Shown here in pieces: positions 1 through 9,214 of a DNA stretch of 40,614 nucleotides; positions within the stretch are counted from its first letter, which is position 1; the number at the start of each line of letters is the position of its first letter. The notes beneath the pieces were generated by a model. The model worked only from the letters and a program-made list of their open reading frames with translations. It searched no databases and was not told the DNA's origin. A program made the translations under genes and the position numbers. The stretch is taken from assembly GCF_000517385.1 (NCBI RefSeq), contig NZ_BAUW01000031.1:1-40614 (forward strand), in the 5' to 3' direction. The stretch comes from Mesobacillus boroniphilus JCM 21738 (GTDB taxonomy: Bacteria > Bacillota > Bacilli > Bacillales > Cytobacillaceae).

Positions 1-90
1 GATTCGCCCGATGAAGTCAAAGAGCGACTTCACCGGTCGGCCCTCCAACGCTTGTCGGGGCTGACCAAGCGCTTGCGCTTTTTGTTCATT
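1..90. repeat. Interspersed repeat, copy A (left-truncated by window edge)
   Basis: The first ~90 bases match the end of the window (40498-40614) and 12281-12453. Shared marks are a short inverted repeat TGAAGTC...GACTTCA (here 13-33), then CCCTCC, then CGCTTGTCGG and a terminal GCGCTTGCGCTTTT. No reading frame is conserved, so this is a non-coding element, probably folded as DNA or RNA. Only the right part lies in the window. Confidence 0.75.
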
Positions 91-101
91 TTTATAAGAT
101 A

Positions 102-403
102 GGCTCTGTTAAAGCCCAAGGTGTTATAAAGCAACGTTGATTGTAGTTGAAAGCGCGAAGACTCCTCCGAAAATGCTAACGCATTTTCATCGTGCGTGGG
201 CAGTTTCGGGGAAGCTCATTCAATGTCCTGCGGAATGAGCAAGTCATGGGGAGACCCCGCAGGCGCATTAAGCGCCGAGGAGGCTCCCCGACTGCAAGGA
301 AGAATTTGATCTTTGAAAAAGCCGGCAGTTGGGCTTTTTCATAATTCTTCCCCGGAAAGTGAAGCGCCTGGAACGAAAATCAACAGCCGACTTTAAAAGA
401 GCC
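102..403. mobile_element. MITE-like non-autonomous element, 302 bp, with 8-bp target duplication
   Basis: The ends are inverted repeats: GGCTCTGTTAAAG at 102-114 and CTTTAAAAGAGCC at 391-403 (12 of 13 match). A second, weaker pair lies inside (136-156 against 364-384). Directly outside both ends is the 8-bp direct repeat ATAAGATA (94-101 and 404-411), as expected of a target site duplication. The interior holds several hairpins, such as AAAATGC/GCATTTT near 172-189, GCTCATTC/GAATGAGC near 214-240, GGCGC/GCGCC near 262-276, and nested arms around 300-350. No transposase is present. GG-starting ends with 8-bp duplications fit mobilisation by an ISL3-type transposase, which is inference. An internal 67-codon reverse frame here is treated as noise. 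Confidence 0.75.
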
Positions 404-411
404 ATAAGATA

Positions 412-2056
<1,645 letters not shown>

Positions 2057-2059
2057 GCC

Positions 2060-3037
2060 ATGGCTCAAATGACAATGATTCAAGCAATTACAGACGCTCT
2101 TCGCGTTGAGATGAAGAACGATCCAAACGTACTTGTATTCGGGGAAGACGTAGGCGTCAACGGCGGTGTATTCCGTGCGACTGAAGGTCTTCAAAATGAA
2201 TTTGGAGAAGATCGTGTATTTGATACACCGCTAGCAGAATCCGGTATCGGCGGATTGGCGATTGGTCTTGCGCTTCAAGGTTACCGTCCTGTTCCTGAAA
2301 TCCAATTCTTCGGCTTTGTTTTCGAAGTTATGGATTCCATTGCAGGGCAAATGGCTCGTATGCGTTACCGTTCGGGCGGCCGCTACAGCTCACCAGTAAC
2401 TATCCGTTCACCATTTGGCGGTGGCGTACATACTCCAGAGATGCACGCTGACAGCCTTGAAGGAATGGTTGCACAGCAGCCTGGCCTAAAGGTTGTAATC
2501 CCATCAACTCCATATGATGCAAAAGGTTTGTTGATTTCATCCATCCGTGATAACGATCCAGTCATATTCCTAGAGCACATGAAGCTTTACCGCTCTTTCC
2601 GTCAAGAAGTACCGGAAGAAGAGTACACAATTCCACTAGGAAAAGCAGATGTAAAGCGTGAAGGAAAAGATCTTTCAATTATCACTTATGGTGCAATGGT
2701 CCACGAATCACTAAAGGCAGCTGAAGAGCTTGAAAAAGAGGGTTACTCTGTAGAAGTCATCGACTTAAGAACAGTAATGCCTTTCGACATTGAAACAATC
2801 ATCGCTTCTGTTGAAAAAACAGGAAGAGCGATTGTAGTTCAGGAAGCACAAAAACAGGCTGGCATGGCTGGACAGATTGTTGCAGAAATCAATGATCGTG
2901 CAATCCTTAGCCTCGAAGCACCTGTGTTGCGCGTAGCAGCTCCAGATACAGTATTCGCATTCTCTCAAGCAGAATCTGTTTGGCTGCCAAACTACAAAGA
3001 TGTAATCGAAACAGCTAAAAAAGTACTTACTTTCTAA
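2060..3037 (+). CDS. pdhB: Pyruvate dehydrogenase E1 component, beta subunit
   Basis: This subunit forms the alpha2beta2 E1 heterotetramer and supplies half of each thiamine diphosphate site. The 325-residue protein is the family's normal length. It opens with [15 protein letters not shown] and [15 protein letters not shown], has the [17 protein letters not shown] segment, and ends with the transketolase C-terminal domain ([22 protein letters not shown]). The ribosome site AAGGAG lies inside the last codons of pdhA. The frame is intact over its whole length, unlike the following pdhC. Confidence 0.97.
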   Translation: MAQMTMIQAITDALRVEMKNDPNVLVFGEDVGVNGGVFRATEGLQNEFGEDRVFDTPLAESGIGGLAIGLALQGYRPVPEIQFFGFVFEVMDSIAGQMARMRYRSGGRYSSPVTIRSPFGGGVHTPEMHADSLEGMVAQQPGLKVVIPSTPYDAKGLLISSIRDNDPVIFLEHMKLYRSFRQEVPEEEYTIPLGKADVKREGKDLSIITYGAMVHESLKAAEELEKEGYSVEVIDLRTVMPFDIETIIASVEKTGRAIVVQEAQKQAGMAGQIVAEINDRAILSLEAPVLRVAAPDTVFAFSQAESVWLPNYKDVIETAKKVLTF

Positions 3038-3087
3038 AATTCGGAGAAATTATAAAGGTTTGAAAAAACTTAGGAGGGTGAATTCCA

Positions 3088-4445
3088 TTGGCATTCCAAT
3101 TTAAGCTGCCAGACATCGGCGAAGGCATTCACGAGGGTGAAATCGTCAAATGGTTCGTAAAACCTGGAGATAAAGTTCAGGAAGACGATGTACTTTGTGA
3201 AGTACAGAATGATAAAGCAGTAGTAGAAATTCCTTCACCAGTTGCAGGCACAGTAGAAGAAGTATTAGTTGATGAAGGAACAGTTGCAACAGTTGGACAG
3301 GTACTTGTAACTTTTGATGCACCAGGATATGAAGACCTTAAGTTTAAAGGTGACGAGGAACATGCACCTGCTGAACAGCCTAAACAGGAAAAGACGGAAG
3401 CTCAGGTTCAGTCTACATTAGAAGCTGGTCAAAAGATTGAAAAAGAAGCAACAGAAGCTCCTGCTCCTGCAGCTGAAACAGGTGCTGGCGCAGCGGCTGC
3501 TCCGCAAGCGGAGGTTGATCCAAACCGTCGAATCGTGGCAATGCATCTGTCCGTAAATATGCTCGTGAAAAAGGCGTGGATATTCGTCAGGTTGCCGGTT
3601 CAGGCAAGAACGGCCGAATCGTAAAAGATGATATCGACAGCTTCTTAAGTGGAGGGGCTTCGGCAGCAGCTGCACCGCAAGCAGAACAAGTACAGGAAAC
3701 ACAAGCAGAAGAGGCGCCAAAAGCTGTAACGGCTCAGGCAATTCCAGAAGGACAATACCCTGAGACACGCGAAAAAATGAGCGGAATCAGAAAAGCGATC
3801 GCTAAAGCAATGGTTAACTCCAAGCATACAGCACCGCATGTTACTTTGATGGACGAAGTGGATGTAGCAAAGCTCGTAGCACATCGCAAAAAGTTCAAAG
3901 AAGTGGCTGCAGAAAAAGGAATCAAGCTTACATTCCTTCCATATGTGGTAAAAGCATTAACAAGTGCATTGCGTGAATATCCAGCATTGAACACATCATT
4001 AGATGATGCGACAAGCGAAATCGTTCACAAGCACTACTATAATATTGGTATTGCAGCAGACACGGATAAAGGCTTGCTTGTTCCAGTCGTGAAAGACACT
4101 GATCGTAAATCTGTATTCACTATTTCCAATGAAATCAATGAACTTGCCGGAAAAGCTCGTGATGGCAAGCTTGCTCCAGATGAAATGAAAGGTGCTTCTT
4201 GCACAATCACGAACATCGGATCTGCTGGTGGACAATGGTTCACACCAGTTATCAACCATCCGGAAGTTGCAATCCTTGGAATCGGCCGTATTGCAGAAAA
4301 GCCAGTAGTCAAGGATGGAGAAATTGTGGCTGCTCCTGTACTGGCGCTTTCCCTAAGCTTTGACCACCGTATGATTGACGGCGCTACTGCACAGCACGCT
4401 TTGAATCACATCAAGCGCCTATTGAACGATCCAGACTATTGTTAA
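3088..4445 (+). CDS. pdhC: Dihydrolipoamide acetyltransferase E2, interrupted by a one-base frameshift
   Basis: E2 forms the core of the pyruvate dehydrogenase complex and moves acetyl groups to CoA. The start is TTG 3088, seven bases after AGGAGGGTG. The order is: lipoyl domain (residues 1-78, lipoyl lysine K43 in NDKAVVEI); Ala/Pro/Glu-rich linker; E1/E3-binding domain beginning [10 protein letters not shown]; second Ala-rich linker; and catalytic domain with the active-site DHRMIDGA near the end. The frame breaks at about 3544: GCAATGCATCTG should read GCAATGCCATCTG, giving [23 protein letters not shown]. Adding one C joins 3088-3624 to 3576-4445 as a ~452-residue protein (B. subtilis about 442). 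A real lesion here would break a central enzyme, so a sequencing error is more likely. Confidence 0.93.
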
Positions 4446-4459
4446 TGGAGGGGTAAAAA

Positions 4460-5869
4460 ATGGTAGTAGGAGATTTTCCAATTGAAACTGACACTCTTGT
4501 CATTGGTGCCGGTCCTGGCGGATATGTGGCAGCGATTCGCGCTGCCCAGCTGGGCCAAAAAGTAACAATTGTAGAAAAAGCAACTCTTGGCGGAGTGTGC
4601 TTGAATGTAGGATGTATTCCTTCAAAAGCTTTGATCTCTGCAGGACATAGATACGAAAACGCTTTGCATTCTGAAGACATGGGTATCAAAGCTGTAAACG
4701 TAACGCTTGATTTCTCTAAAGTTCAGGAGTTTAAGGCTGGAGTAGTCAAAAAACTAACTAGCGGAGTCGAAGGTCTATTGAAGGGCAACAAAGTCGATAT
4801 CGTAAATGGAGAAGCTTATTTTGTTGATTCCAATACGATTCGTGTAATGGATGAAAATTCAGCCCAGACATATACTTTCAAAAATGCAATCATCGCTACT
4901 GGATCTCGGCCAATCGAAATTCCAGCTTTCAAATACTCTAAGCGCGTCCTTGATTCAACTGGAGCACTTAATCTTCAGGAGCTTCCAGAAAGCATCGTTG
5001 TTATCGGCGGAGGCTACATTGGAACTGAGCTTGGCGGAGCATACGCAAGCTTTGGCACTAAGGTGACAATCCTTGAAGGCGCAGACGAAATCCTTAATGG
5101 ATTTGAAAAGCAAATGTCAGGTCTAGTAAAACGCAACCTGAAGAAGAAGGGTGCAGAAATCATCACTAAGGCACTTGCAAAGGGTGTCGAAGAGACTGAT
5201 TCTGGTGTAACAGTTTCGTATGAAGCAAACGGTGAAGAGAAGAAAATTGAAGCAGACTATGTGTTTGTCATGGTAGGAAGAAAGCCTAACACTGACGAGC
5301 TAGGCCTTGAACAGGTTGGCATCGAGATGTCTGACCGTGGTGTTATCAAGATCGACAAACAGTGCCGCACAAGTGTGAGCAACATCTATGCGATTGGTGA
5401 CATTGTCGAAGGACCGCCACTAGCACACAAAGCATCTTACGAAGGTAAAATTGCTGCTGAAGCCATCGCTGGACATCCATCAGAAATCGACTACCTGGCA
5501 ATCCCAGCAGTTGTATTTTCTGATCCAGAATTAGCATCCGTTGGTTATTCCGAACAGGAAGCGAAAGATGCAGGCATCAATATTACAGCATCTAAATTTC
5601 CATTTGCAGCTAATGGACGTGCCCTGTCCCTTAATCAGACTGACGGCTTCCTGAAGCTAATCACACGCAAAGAAGATGATATCGTTATCGGCGCGCAAAT
5701 CGCTGGCTCGAATGCTTCTGACATGATCGCAGAGCTTGGTCTAGCAATTGAAGCAGGCATGACTGCTGAAGACCTGGCAATGACAATCCATGCTCACCCA
5801 ACACTCGGTGAGATTACAATGGAAGCTGCAGAGGTAGCACTTGGAAATCCAATTCATATCATAAAATAA
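4460..5869 (+). CDS. pdhD: Dihydrolipoyl dehydrogenase E3 (pyruvate dehydrogenase complex)
   Basis: This FAD enzyme re-oxidises the E2 dihydrolipoyl group and passes electrons to NAD+. The 469-residue protein shows the FAD-binding [10 protein letters not shown] (17-26), the redox disulfide [12 protein letters not shown] (C47, C52), the NAD-binding [10 protein letters not shown], a second FAD contact ([16 protein letters not shown]) and the C-terminal HAHPTLGE catalytic histidine-glutamate pair. The start ATG follows GGAGGGG by six bases, 14 bases after the pdhC stop. A terminator hairpin follows, so it closes the operon. Confidence 0.97.
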   Translation: MVVGDFPIETDTLVIGAGPGGYVAAIRAAQLGQKVTIVEKATLGGVCLNVGCIPSKALISAGHRYENALHSEDMGIKAVNVTLDFSKVQEFKAGVVKKLTSGVEGLLKGNKVDIVNGEAYFVDSNTIRVMDENSAQTYTFKNAIIATGSRPIEIPAFKYSKRVLDSTGALNLQELPESIVVIGGGYIGTELGGAYASFGTKVTILEGADEILNGFEKQMSGLVKRNLKKKGAEIITKALAKGVEETDSGVTVSYEANGEEKKIEADYVFVMVGRKPNTDELGLEQVGIEMSDRGVIKIDKQCRTSVSNIYAIGDIVEGPPLAHKASYEGKIAAEAIAGHPSEIDYLAIPAVVFSDPELASVGYSEQEAKDAGINITASKFPFAANGRALSLNQTDGFLKLITRKEDDIVIGAQIAGSNASDMIAELGLAIEAGMTAEDLAMTIHAHPTLGEITMEAAEVALGNPIHIIK

Positions 5870-5874
5870 ACATA

Positions 5875-5910
5875 AAAATCCTTTCCTGATTAGATGGAAA
5901 GATTTTATTT
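5875..5910 (+). terminator. pdh operon terminator
   Basis: AAAATCCTTTCC and GGAAAGATTTT form an interrupted stem around a short loop, followed by TATTT. It lies a few bases after the pdhD stop codon. Confidence 0.7.
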
Positions 5911-6025
5911 ATGGCTGTTTTCGCATTGATTATTGCTCATTGAAACTATTGGCAACATTTTGATTCGGGGCTTTTATGCTTACTACTCCCGCTTCTTAAC
6001 GGGAAATACATCAGAAACAAAAGCT

Positions 6026-6403
6026 TTAATCATTATTCAGGACAGCTGATAGAGGTTCGATGATTTGATCTTTTGAGACAATGCCATTCACATTGGCAAG
6101 GACCTGTTCCTGGTGGACAATCAGGATTGCCGGGAATTTATTCACCTTAAAAAGATCATAGTATTTATTGGCGTTAGCTGCGGAAATGACAACAATATTC
6201 TCAAATTCGGCAGGATATTCTTTCTTTAATTCTATTATGGCATCATAGTAGGATGCTTCTTGTTTATAGTTCTCATCATCGGAAAAGAAAACGATTTGTT
6301 TTATATCTTCATTAAGCTCCAATTGATCTGAATCGTTGACTGGGTTGCATGAAGCCGTAAGAAATAGGAACGTAGCGACAAAAACAAAAGACAAACTTTT
6401 CAT
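6026..6403 (-). CDS. slp: Small lipoprotein, Slp-like
   Basis: A 125-residue secreted lipoprotein. A short lipoprotein signal ends in the lipobox TASC with C19 as the lipidated residue. The rest (FFSDDENYKQEASYYDAI, then KFPAILIVHQEQVLANVNG) has a thioredoxin-like beta-alpha-beta pattern but no CxxC pair, so redox activity is unlikely. In B. subtilis the gene for the small peptidoglycan-associated lipoprotein Slp lies in this place and orientation after pdhD. The identification rests on position plus general similarity. Convergent with pdhD. Confidence 0.65.
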   Translation of the reverse strand: MKSLSFVFVATFLFLTASCNPVNDSDQLELNEDIKQIVFFSDDENYKQEASYYDAIIELKKEYPAEFENIVVISAANANKYYDLFKVNKFPAILIVHQEQVLANVNGIVSKDQIIEPLSAVLNND

Positions 6404-6623
6404 TTATCTTTGCCTCACTTTTTTCGGATTATTGTTTCAGACGAGTTACTGGTTGTCCATATTCTATCACAGCAATTTCCAAAAGAATGGAATGTTATTG
6501 ATTTGTTACATAAATGAAAAATATCCACACCAACCGGACATATACTAGTAAAAAAATCTGTATGTTTATCTTAAAGAGACTGGGGAAAAAGATAATTTAG
6601 ACATGGTGGTGGAAGGTTTGAAG

Positions 6624-6872
6624 GTGTATGCAGTATTGCTGCTTCAATTAATTATCTGGAGTGGATATACCTTAATAGAATGGCTATCCAAACACGATCA
6701 TCCAATTTATAATGGTATTATGTTCTTGGTGTTTTTCTATTTAGCTATAATAATAGGCAATAATATAGTGAAATCGGCGAGACAAACTTTTTTTATAACG
6801 GTCTTAAGCCTTGCCATTTATGTATCACTTCATATGACAATGTCTTTTATTTCTTCTTTATGGATTTCCTAA
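6624..6872 (+). CDS. Small integral membrane protein, unknown function
   Basis: An unrecognised protein of about 82 residues with three predicted hydrophobic segments (AVLLLQLIIWSGYTLI, YNGIMFLVFFYLAIIIG, FFITVLSLAIYVSL). I favour GTG 6624, seven bases after GGAAGG; ATG 6603 is in frame and would add seven residues but has no close ribosome site. It lies about 55 bp before the deacetylase-like lipoprotein gene and may be co-transcribed with it. No function is inferred. Confidence 0.6.
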   Translation: MYAVLLLQLIIWSGYTLIEWLSKHDHPIYNGIMFLVFFYLAIIIGNNIVKSARQTFFITVLSLAIYVSLHMTMSFISSLWIS

Positions 6873-6927
6873 AAAAAATAAAGCCATCAGCTTGTCAGCA
6901 AAGATACACCAGCAGGAGGGGAAAATC

Positions 6928-7800
6928 TTGAAAAGAACGTTATTATTTGCAATATCAGCTTCAATTATTTTAGCTGGATGTGGAGCCGCAGAAGAAGCAC
7001 AGAAACCAATTGGTACAAGTGAAGAAGATAAAGAACAAGTCCAAAAAGAGGAAAAAGCCGCTGAAGAAAAGCAGGAAACAGAAGGTCCAGTAGCAGCTGA
7101 GGGTTTTTCTGGAGATGTTGCAGAGAGCCAAGAAGTTGTACTAGCAGCACCTCAGTATGAAATGAAAGACGATTTTTCTATCCAAAATATCAACAACCCT
7201 GATGAAAAAATAGTTTTATTGACAATTGATGATGCGCCGGACAAAAATGCTCTCGAGATGGCCAAAACGTTAAAAGGTTTGAATGTAAAAGCCATCTTTT
7301 TTGTGAATGGCCATTTCCTTGACACTCCTCAAGAAGGGGAAGTTCTTAAACAGATTCATCAAATGGGCTTTCCGATTGGAAACCATACATATAACCATAA
7401 ATCGTTGAGAGAATTATCTGAGGAACAACAAAGGAAAGAGATAGTAGACCTTAATGACATGATTGAGGAACTTATTGGACAAAGACCACAATTTTTCAGG
7501 GCTCCGTTTGGAATGAACACTGATTATAGCAAGCAGGTAGCCGCTGATGAAAAATTGCTGCTTATGAATTGGACCTACGGATATGACTGGGAAAAGGATT
7601 ATCAATCAAAGGAAGCTCTTGCGGATATTATGGTAAATACACCACTGCTCCGGAATGGCGCCAATTTGCTGATGCATGACAGGCAGTGGACAAGCGCAGC
7701 CCTTAGTGATATCGTAAAAGGCCTGCAAAATAAAGGGTTTAAAATCGTTGATCCAACTCAAATCGAAACTCCGGCAAATAAAGAAACGGCTGCTCAATAG
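6928..7800 (+). CDS. Polysaccharide deacetylase (NodB-like) family lipoprotein
   Basis: The start is TTG 6928, six bases after GGAGGGG; upstream in-frame codons would spoil the signal peptide. The signal ends at LAGC (C18), so the protein is lipid-anchored outside the cell. A Glu/Lys-rich linker of about 60 residues precedes the NodB domain. The domain shows motif 1 as LLTIDDAPD (the usual TFDD is TIDD), the metal-binding motif 2 GNHTYNHKSL, and motif 3 RAPFG, then a late MHDRQW where family members carry a catalytic His. This fits deacetylation of peptidoglycan or another N-acetylated polysaccharide; the substrate cannot be read from sequence. The stop codon lies within its terminator. Confidence 0.85.
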   Translation: MKRTLLFAISASIILAGCGAAEEAQKPIGTSEEDKEQVQKEEKAAEEKQETEGPVAAEGFSGDVAESQEVVLAAPQYEMKDDFSIQNINNPDEKIVLLTIDDAPDKNALEMAKTLKGLNVKAIFFVNGHFLDTPQEGEVLKQIHQMGFPIGNHTYNHKSLRELSEEQQRKEIVDLNDMIEELIGQRPQFFRAPFGMNTDYSKQVAADEKLLLMNWTYGYDWEKDYQSKEALADIMVNTPLLRNGANLLMHDRQWTSAALSDIVKGLQNKGFKIVDPTQIETPANKETAAQ

Positions 7801-7812
7801 CAGCCGTTTTTG
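7784..7812 (+). terminator. Terminator overlapping the deacetylase-like gene stop
   Basis: AAACGGCTGCT (7784-7794) and AGCAGCCGTTT (7799-7809) pair perfectly over 11 bp with a CAAT loop, followed by a T run. The TAG stop codon is part of the hairpin. Confidence 0.9.
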
Positions 7813-7886
7813 ATGTTTTAAACAGTCCCTTGGTGCGAACTATTTAAGATTTTTATTATGGAGATACCATGAAAGCGAAAGTATCT

Positions 7887-8321
7887 TTATTTGCGTGGAT
7901 AGAAGTACATAACTCTTCCATTGAATAAATGTAGCTCACCCTGCAATTTTTTACCGATAAATTTACTGAATTCGTTCGCTTTTCCCTTATCCCCAGCTGT
8001 CGCTGTTGGAGGCAGGGTAATTTGTATGTATGATTGCTCGCGTTCTGTCCCGTCTTCGTCGACAACTGTCTCTTTGTCAACGCCAATTAGAATTGCATTA
8101 TAACGGTCCTGGGATGATTGCAGATAAAACCATGTGCCCTTACCATCCTCTTTTTCCTTCAGGTCATAAGGAAATGCGGAATTTTCATAATTCCAATCCA
8201 CCTGGTCGCCGGTTTTAGCGGTTATTTCCTTATAGTAATTAAATAAATCCTTCAGATCATCGGTGGAAATGGCTTGCTGAGATGATGATGGTACAAGTTT
8301 GATATAAGCATTACTAGACAT
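7887..8321 (-). CDS. DUF1885 family protein
   Basis: 144 residues starting MSSNAYIKLVPSSSQQ, cytoplasmic (no signal or membrane segment). I recognise the DUF1885 family of Bacillaceae, whose function is unknown. Features are the mid-protein WNYENSAFPYDL and GTWFYLQSSQDRYNAILIGVD, and a C-terminal GRVMYFYPRK. The ATG follows an AAGGGGA ribosome site. It is convergent with the deacetylase-like gene and divergent from the DUF3055 gene. Confidence 0.75.
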   Translation of the reverse strand: MSSNAYIKLVPSSSQQAISTDDLKDLFNYYKEITAKTGDQVDWNYENSAFPYDLKEKEDGKGTWFYLQSSQDRYNAILIGVDKETVVDEDGTEREQSYIQITLPPTATAGDKGKANEFSKFIGKKLQGELHLFNGRVMYFYPRK

Positions 8322-8415
8322 CGTCCAATCCCCTTTTCCTTTCTATTCTCCATCATTTTATCACTCCTGAAAAAGCATTGACAATAGAATAAAAGGATTT
8401 TAGCTTCCTTAGCAC

Positions 8416-8444
8416 TTGCCTTTTGGTCAAAAATGAATTATAAT
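8416..8444 (+). promoter_or_regulatory. Sigma-A promoter of the DUF3055 gene
   Basis: TTGCCT (8416-8421), a 17-bp spacer and a perfect TATAAT (8439-8444), about 37 bp before the start codon. Both boxes and the spacing are close to consensus. Confidence 0.8.
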
Positions 8445-8480
8445 AATATTCTAAATAATTAATTAAAAAGGAGGAGGCAA

Positions 8481-8780
8481 ATGGAACTATTCGATAAGCT
8501 TTATGATGAGCACGAAAAGGTTCACGTCAGGTTTGTGGGGTTTACTACTTATGATACCCGTTATGATTTTGGAATCGTGTATACCAATATGTTTTTCGGG
8601 AAACCTCTTGTAGTTTGCATGCAGACGGGGCGTTCAGCACTCCTCGACCCTATGGACATTGAAGACGTAGAATATTTGCAAAAAGCATTCCATATTACTG
8701 AAGTCCGGCAGGCTGAGGACCTTGCATTATTTTTCAATGAAGAATTGCCAACAGCACCGTTCCAGACTCAGTACGAATAA
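8481..8780 (+). CDS. DUF3055 family protein
   Basis: 99 residues: MELFDKLYDEHEKV, VRFVGFTTYDTRYDFGIVYTN, FFGKPLVVCMQTGRSALL. It is a soluble acidic protein that I recognise as the DUF3055 family, with no known function. The ribosome site GGAGGAGG lies just before ATG 8481. It has its own sigma-A promoter and two successive terminators, so it is monocistronic. Confidence 0.8.
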   Translation: MELFDKLYDEHEKVHVRFVGFTTYDTRYDFGIVYTNMFFGKPLVVCMQTGRSALLDPMDIEDVEYLQKAFHITEVRQAEDLALFFNEELPTAPFQTQYE

Positions 8781-8794
8781 GCTGGAGAGAAGAG

Positions 8795-8816
8795 CAGGCC
8801 AAGTAGGCCTGTTTTT
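8795..8816 (+). terminator. Terminator after the DUF3055 gene (first)
   Basis: CAGGCC (8795-8800), loop AAGTA, GGCCTG (8806-8811), then TTTTT. Confidence 0.85.
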
Positions 8817-8838
8817 AGTTTGCTGTATTTAATTGAGG

Positions 8839-8866
8839 AAAGTGAAATCAATAATTTCACTTTTTT
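8839..8866 (+). terminator. Second hairpin with T run after the DUF3055 gene
   Basis: AAAGTGAAAT (8839-8848) pairs with ATTTCACTTT (8854-8863) and runs into T6. It acts as a back-up terminator and insulates the SR1 promoter downstream. Confidence 0.75.
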
Positions 8867-8871
8867 GTAAA

Positions 8872-8882
8872 AGTGTCATACT
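8872..8882 (+). promoter_or_regulatory. CcpN-like operator 1 of SR1
   Basis: AGTGTCATACT fits the CcpN consensus as I recall it (TRTGHYATAYW) at 10 of 11 positions. It lies 72 bp upstream of operator 2, near seven helical turns. Confidence 0.55.
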
Positions 8883-8943
8883 AATTATTAGTGATACATA
8901 TATTATGTGTACAAATAACAAAAAATACCCAATAAAAAATAAA

Positions 8944-8954
8944 AGTGTTATACA
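8944..8954 (+). promoter_or_regulatory. CcpN-like operator 2 of SR1
   Basis: AGTGTTATACA matches the remembered CcpN consensus at 10 of 11 positions. It is just upstream of the -35 box and 32 bp (three helical turns) from operator 3. Confidence 0.6.
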
Positions 8955-8962
8955 ATTTAGAC

Positions 8963-8991
8963 TTGAAATCTTAATAGTGTTATATTATTAT
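8963..8991 (+). promoter_or_regulatory. SR1 promoter
   Basis: TTGAAA (8963-8968), 17-bp spacer, TATTAT (8986-8991). The predicted start near 8998 and the terminator ending near 9214 give an RNA of about 217 nt, close to the 205 nt of B. subtilis SR1. Confidence 0.7.
8976..8986 (+). promoter_or_regulatory. CcpN-like operator 3, overlapping the SR1 spacer and -10
   Basis: AGTGTTATATT matches the remembered CcpN consensus at 10 of 11 positions and covers the spacer up to the first base of the -10 box. A repressor bound here would block or trap RNA polymerase. Confidence 0.6.
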
Positions 8992-9006
8992 ATAATTAGA
9001 AATTAT

Positions 9007-9020
9007 TAAAAGCGCTTTCA
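9007..9020 (+). promoter_or_regulatory. CcpA cre-like site in the SR1 leader
   Basis: TAAAAGCGCTTTCA has the palindromic core AAAGCGCTTT and matches the cre consensus TGWAAGCGYTWWCA at all but one position. It lies about 10 bp after the predicted start, a position that suits CcpA repression by glucose. Confidence 0.6.
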
Positions 9021-9049
9021 AAATTCAATACGAAAAGGAGTTTGAAAAT

Positions 9050-9172
9050 ATGGGAACAATCGTTTGTCAAACTTGCAATGCAACAATTGACCATTTCGAA
9101 GATGAGAAAGTAACGGTTTTATATTCAAAAAAATGTAACTGCTGCGACCATGAAGGTGCAGAGGAAAGATAA
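9050..9172 (+). CDS. SR1P small protein encoded on SR1
   Basis: A 40-residue frame beginning MGTIVCQTCNATIDHFEDEK and containing two cysteine pairs (CQTC, and CNCCDH near the end). Start and pattern match the SR1P peptide of Bacillus SR1 RNAs. In B. subtilis SR1P binds glyceraldehyde-3-phosphate dehydrogenase GapA, stabilises gapA mRNA and promotes the GapA-RNase J1 interaction. The four cysteines suggest metal binding, which is inference. AAGGAG lies about ten bases before the ATG. The frame ends shortly before the RNA's terminator. Confidence 0.85.
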   Translation: MGTIVCQTCNATIDHFEDEKVTVLYSKKCNCCDHEGAEER

Positions 9173-9182
9173 AAATAGATAA

Positions 9183-9214
9183 AAGGGCATGCATACTGCA
9201 TGCCCTTCTTTTTT
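9183..9214. terminator. SR1 terminator (shared with the convergent speA)
   Basis: AAGGGCATGCA (9183-9193), loop TAC, TGCATGCCCTT (9197-9207), then CTTTTTT. The perfect 11-bp stem is flanked by an A run on the other side, so it can act in both directions. The speA stop codon begins at its edge. Confidence 0.92.

Larger units (their letters stand above)
8998..9214 (+). ncRNA. sr1: SR1 dual-function regulatory RNA
   Basis: Placed by position and content: it lies just upstream of the convergent speA gene, has its own promoter and strong terminator, and carries the SR1P frame. In B. subtilis, SR1 lies between pdhD and speA. It is made under gluconeogenic conditions, base-pairs with ahrC mRNA, and encodes SR1P, which binds GapA. 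The ahrC-pairing segments were not checked here. The 5' end is inferred from the promoter. Confidence 0.75.

Noticed and set aside
3537..3560. Programmed ribosomal frameshifting in pdhC and the other broken genes
   Set aside because: No slippery heptamer with a downstream structure is shared between the sites, and the families do not use recoding; lost bases explain all cases simply.
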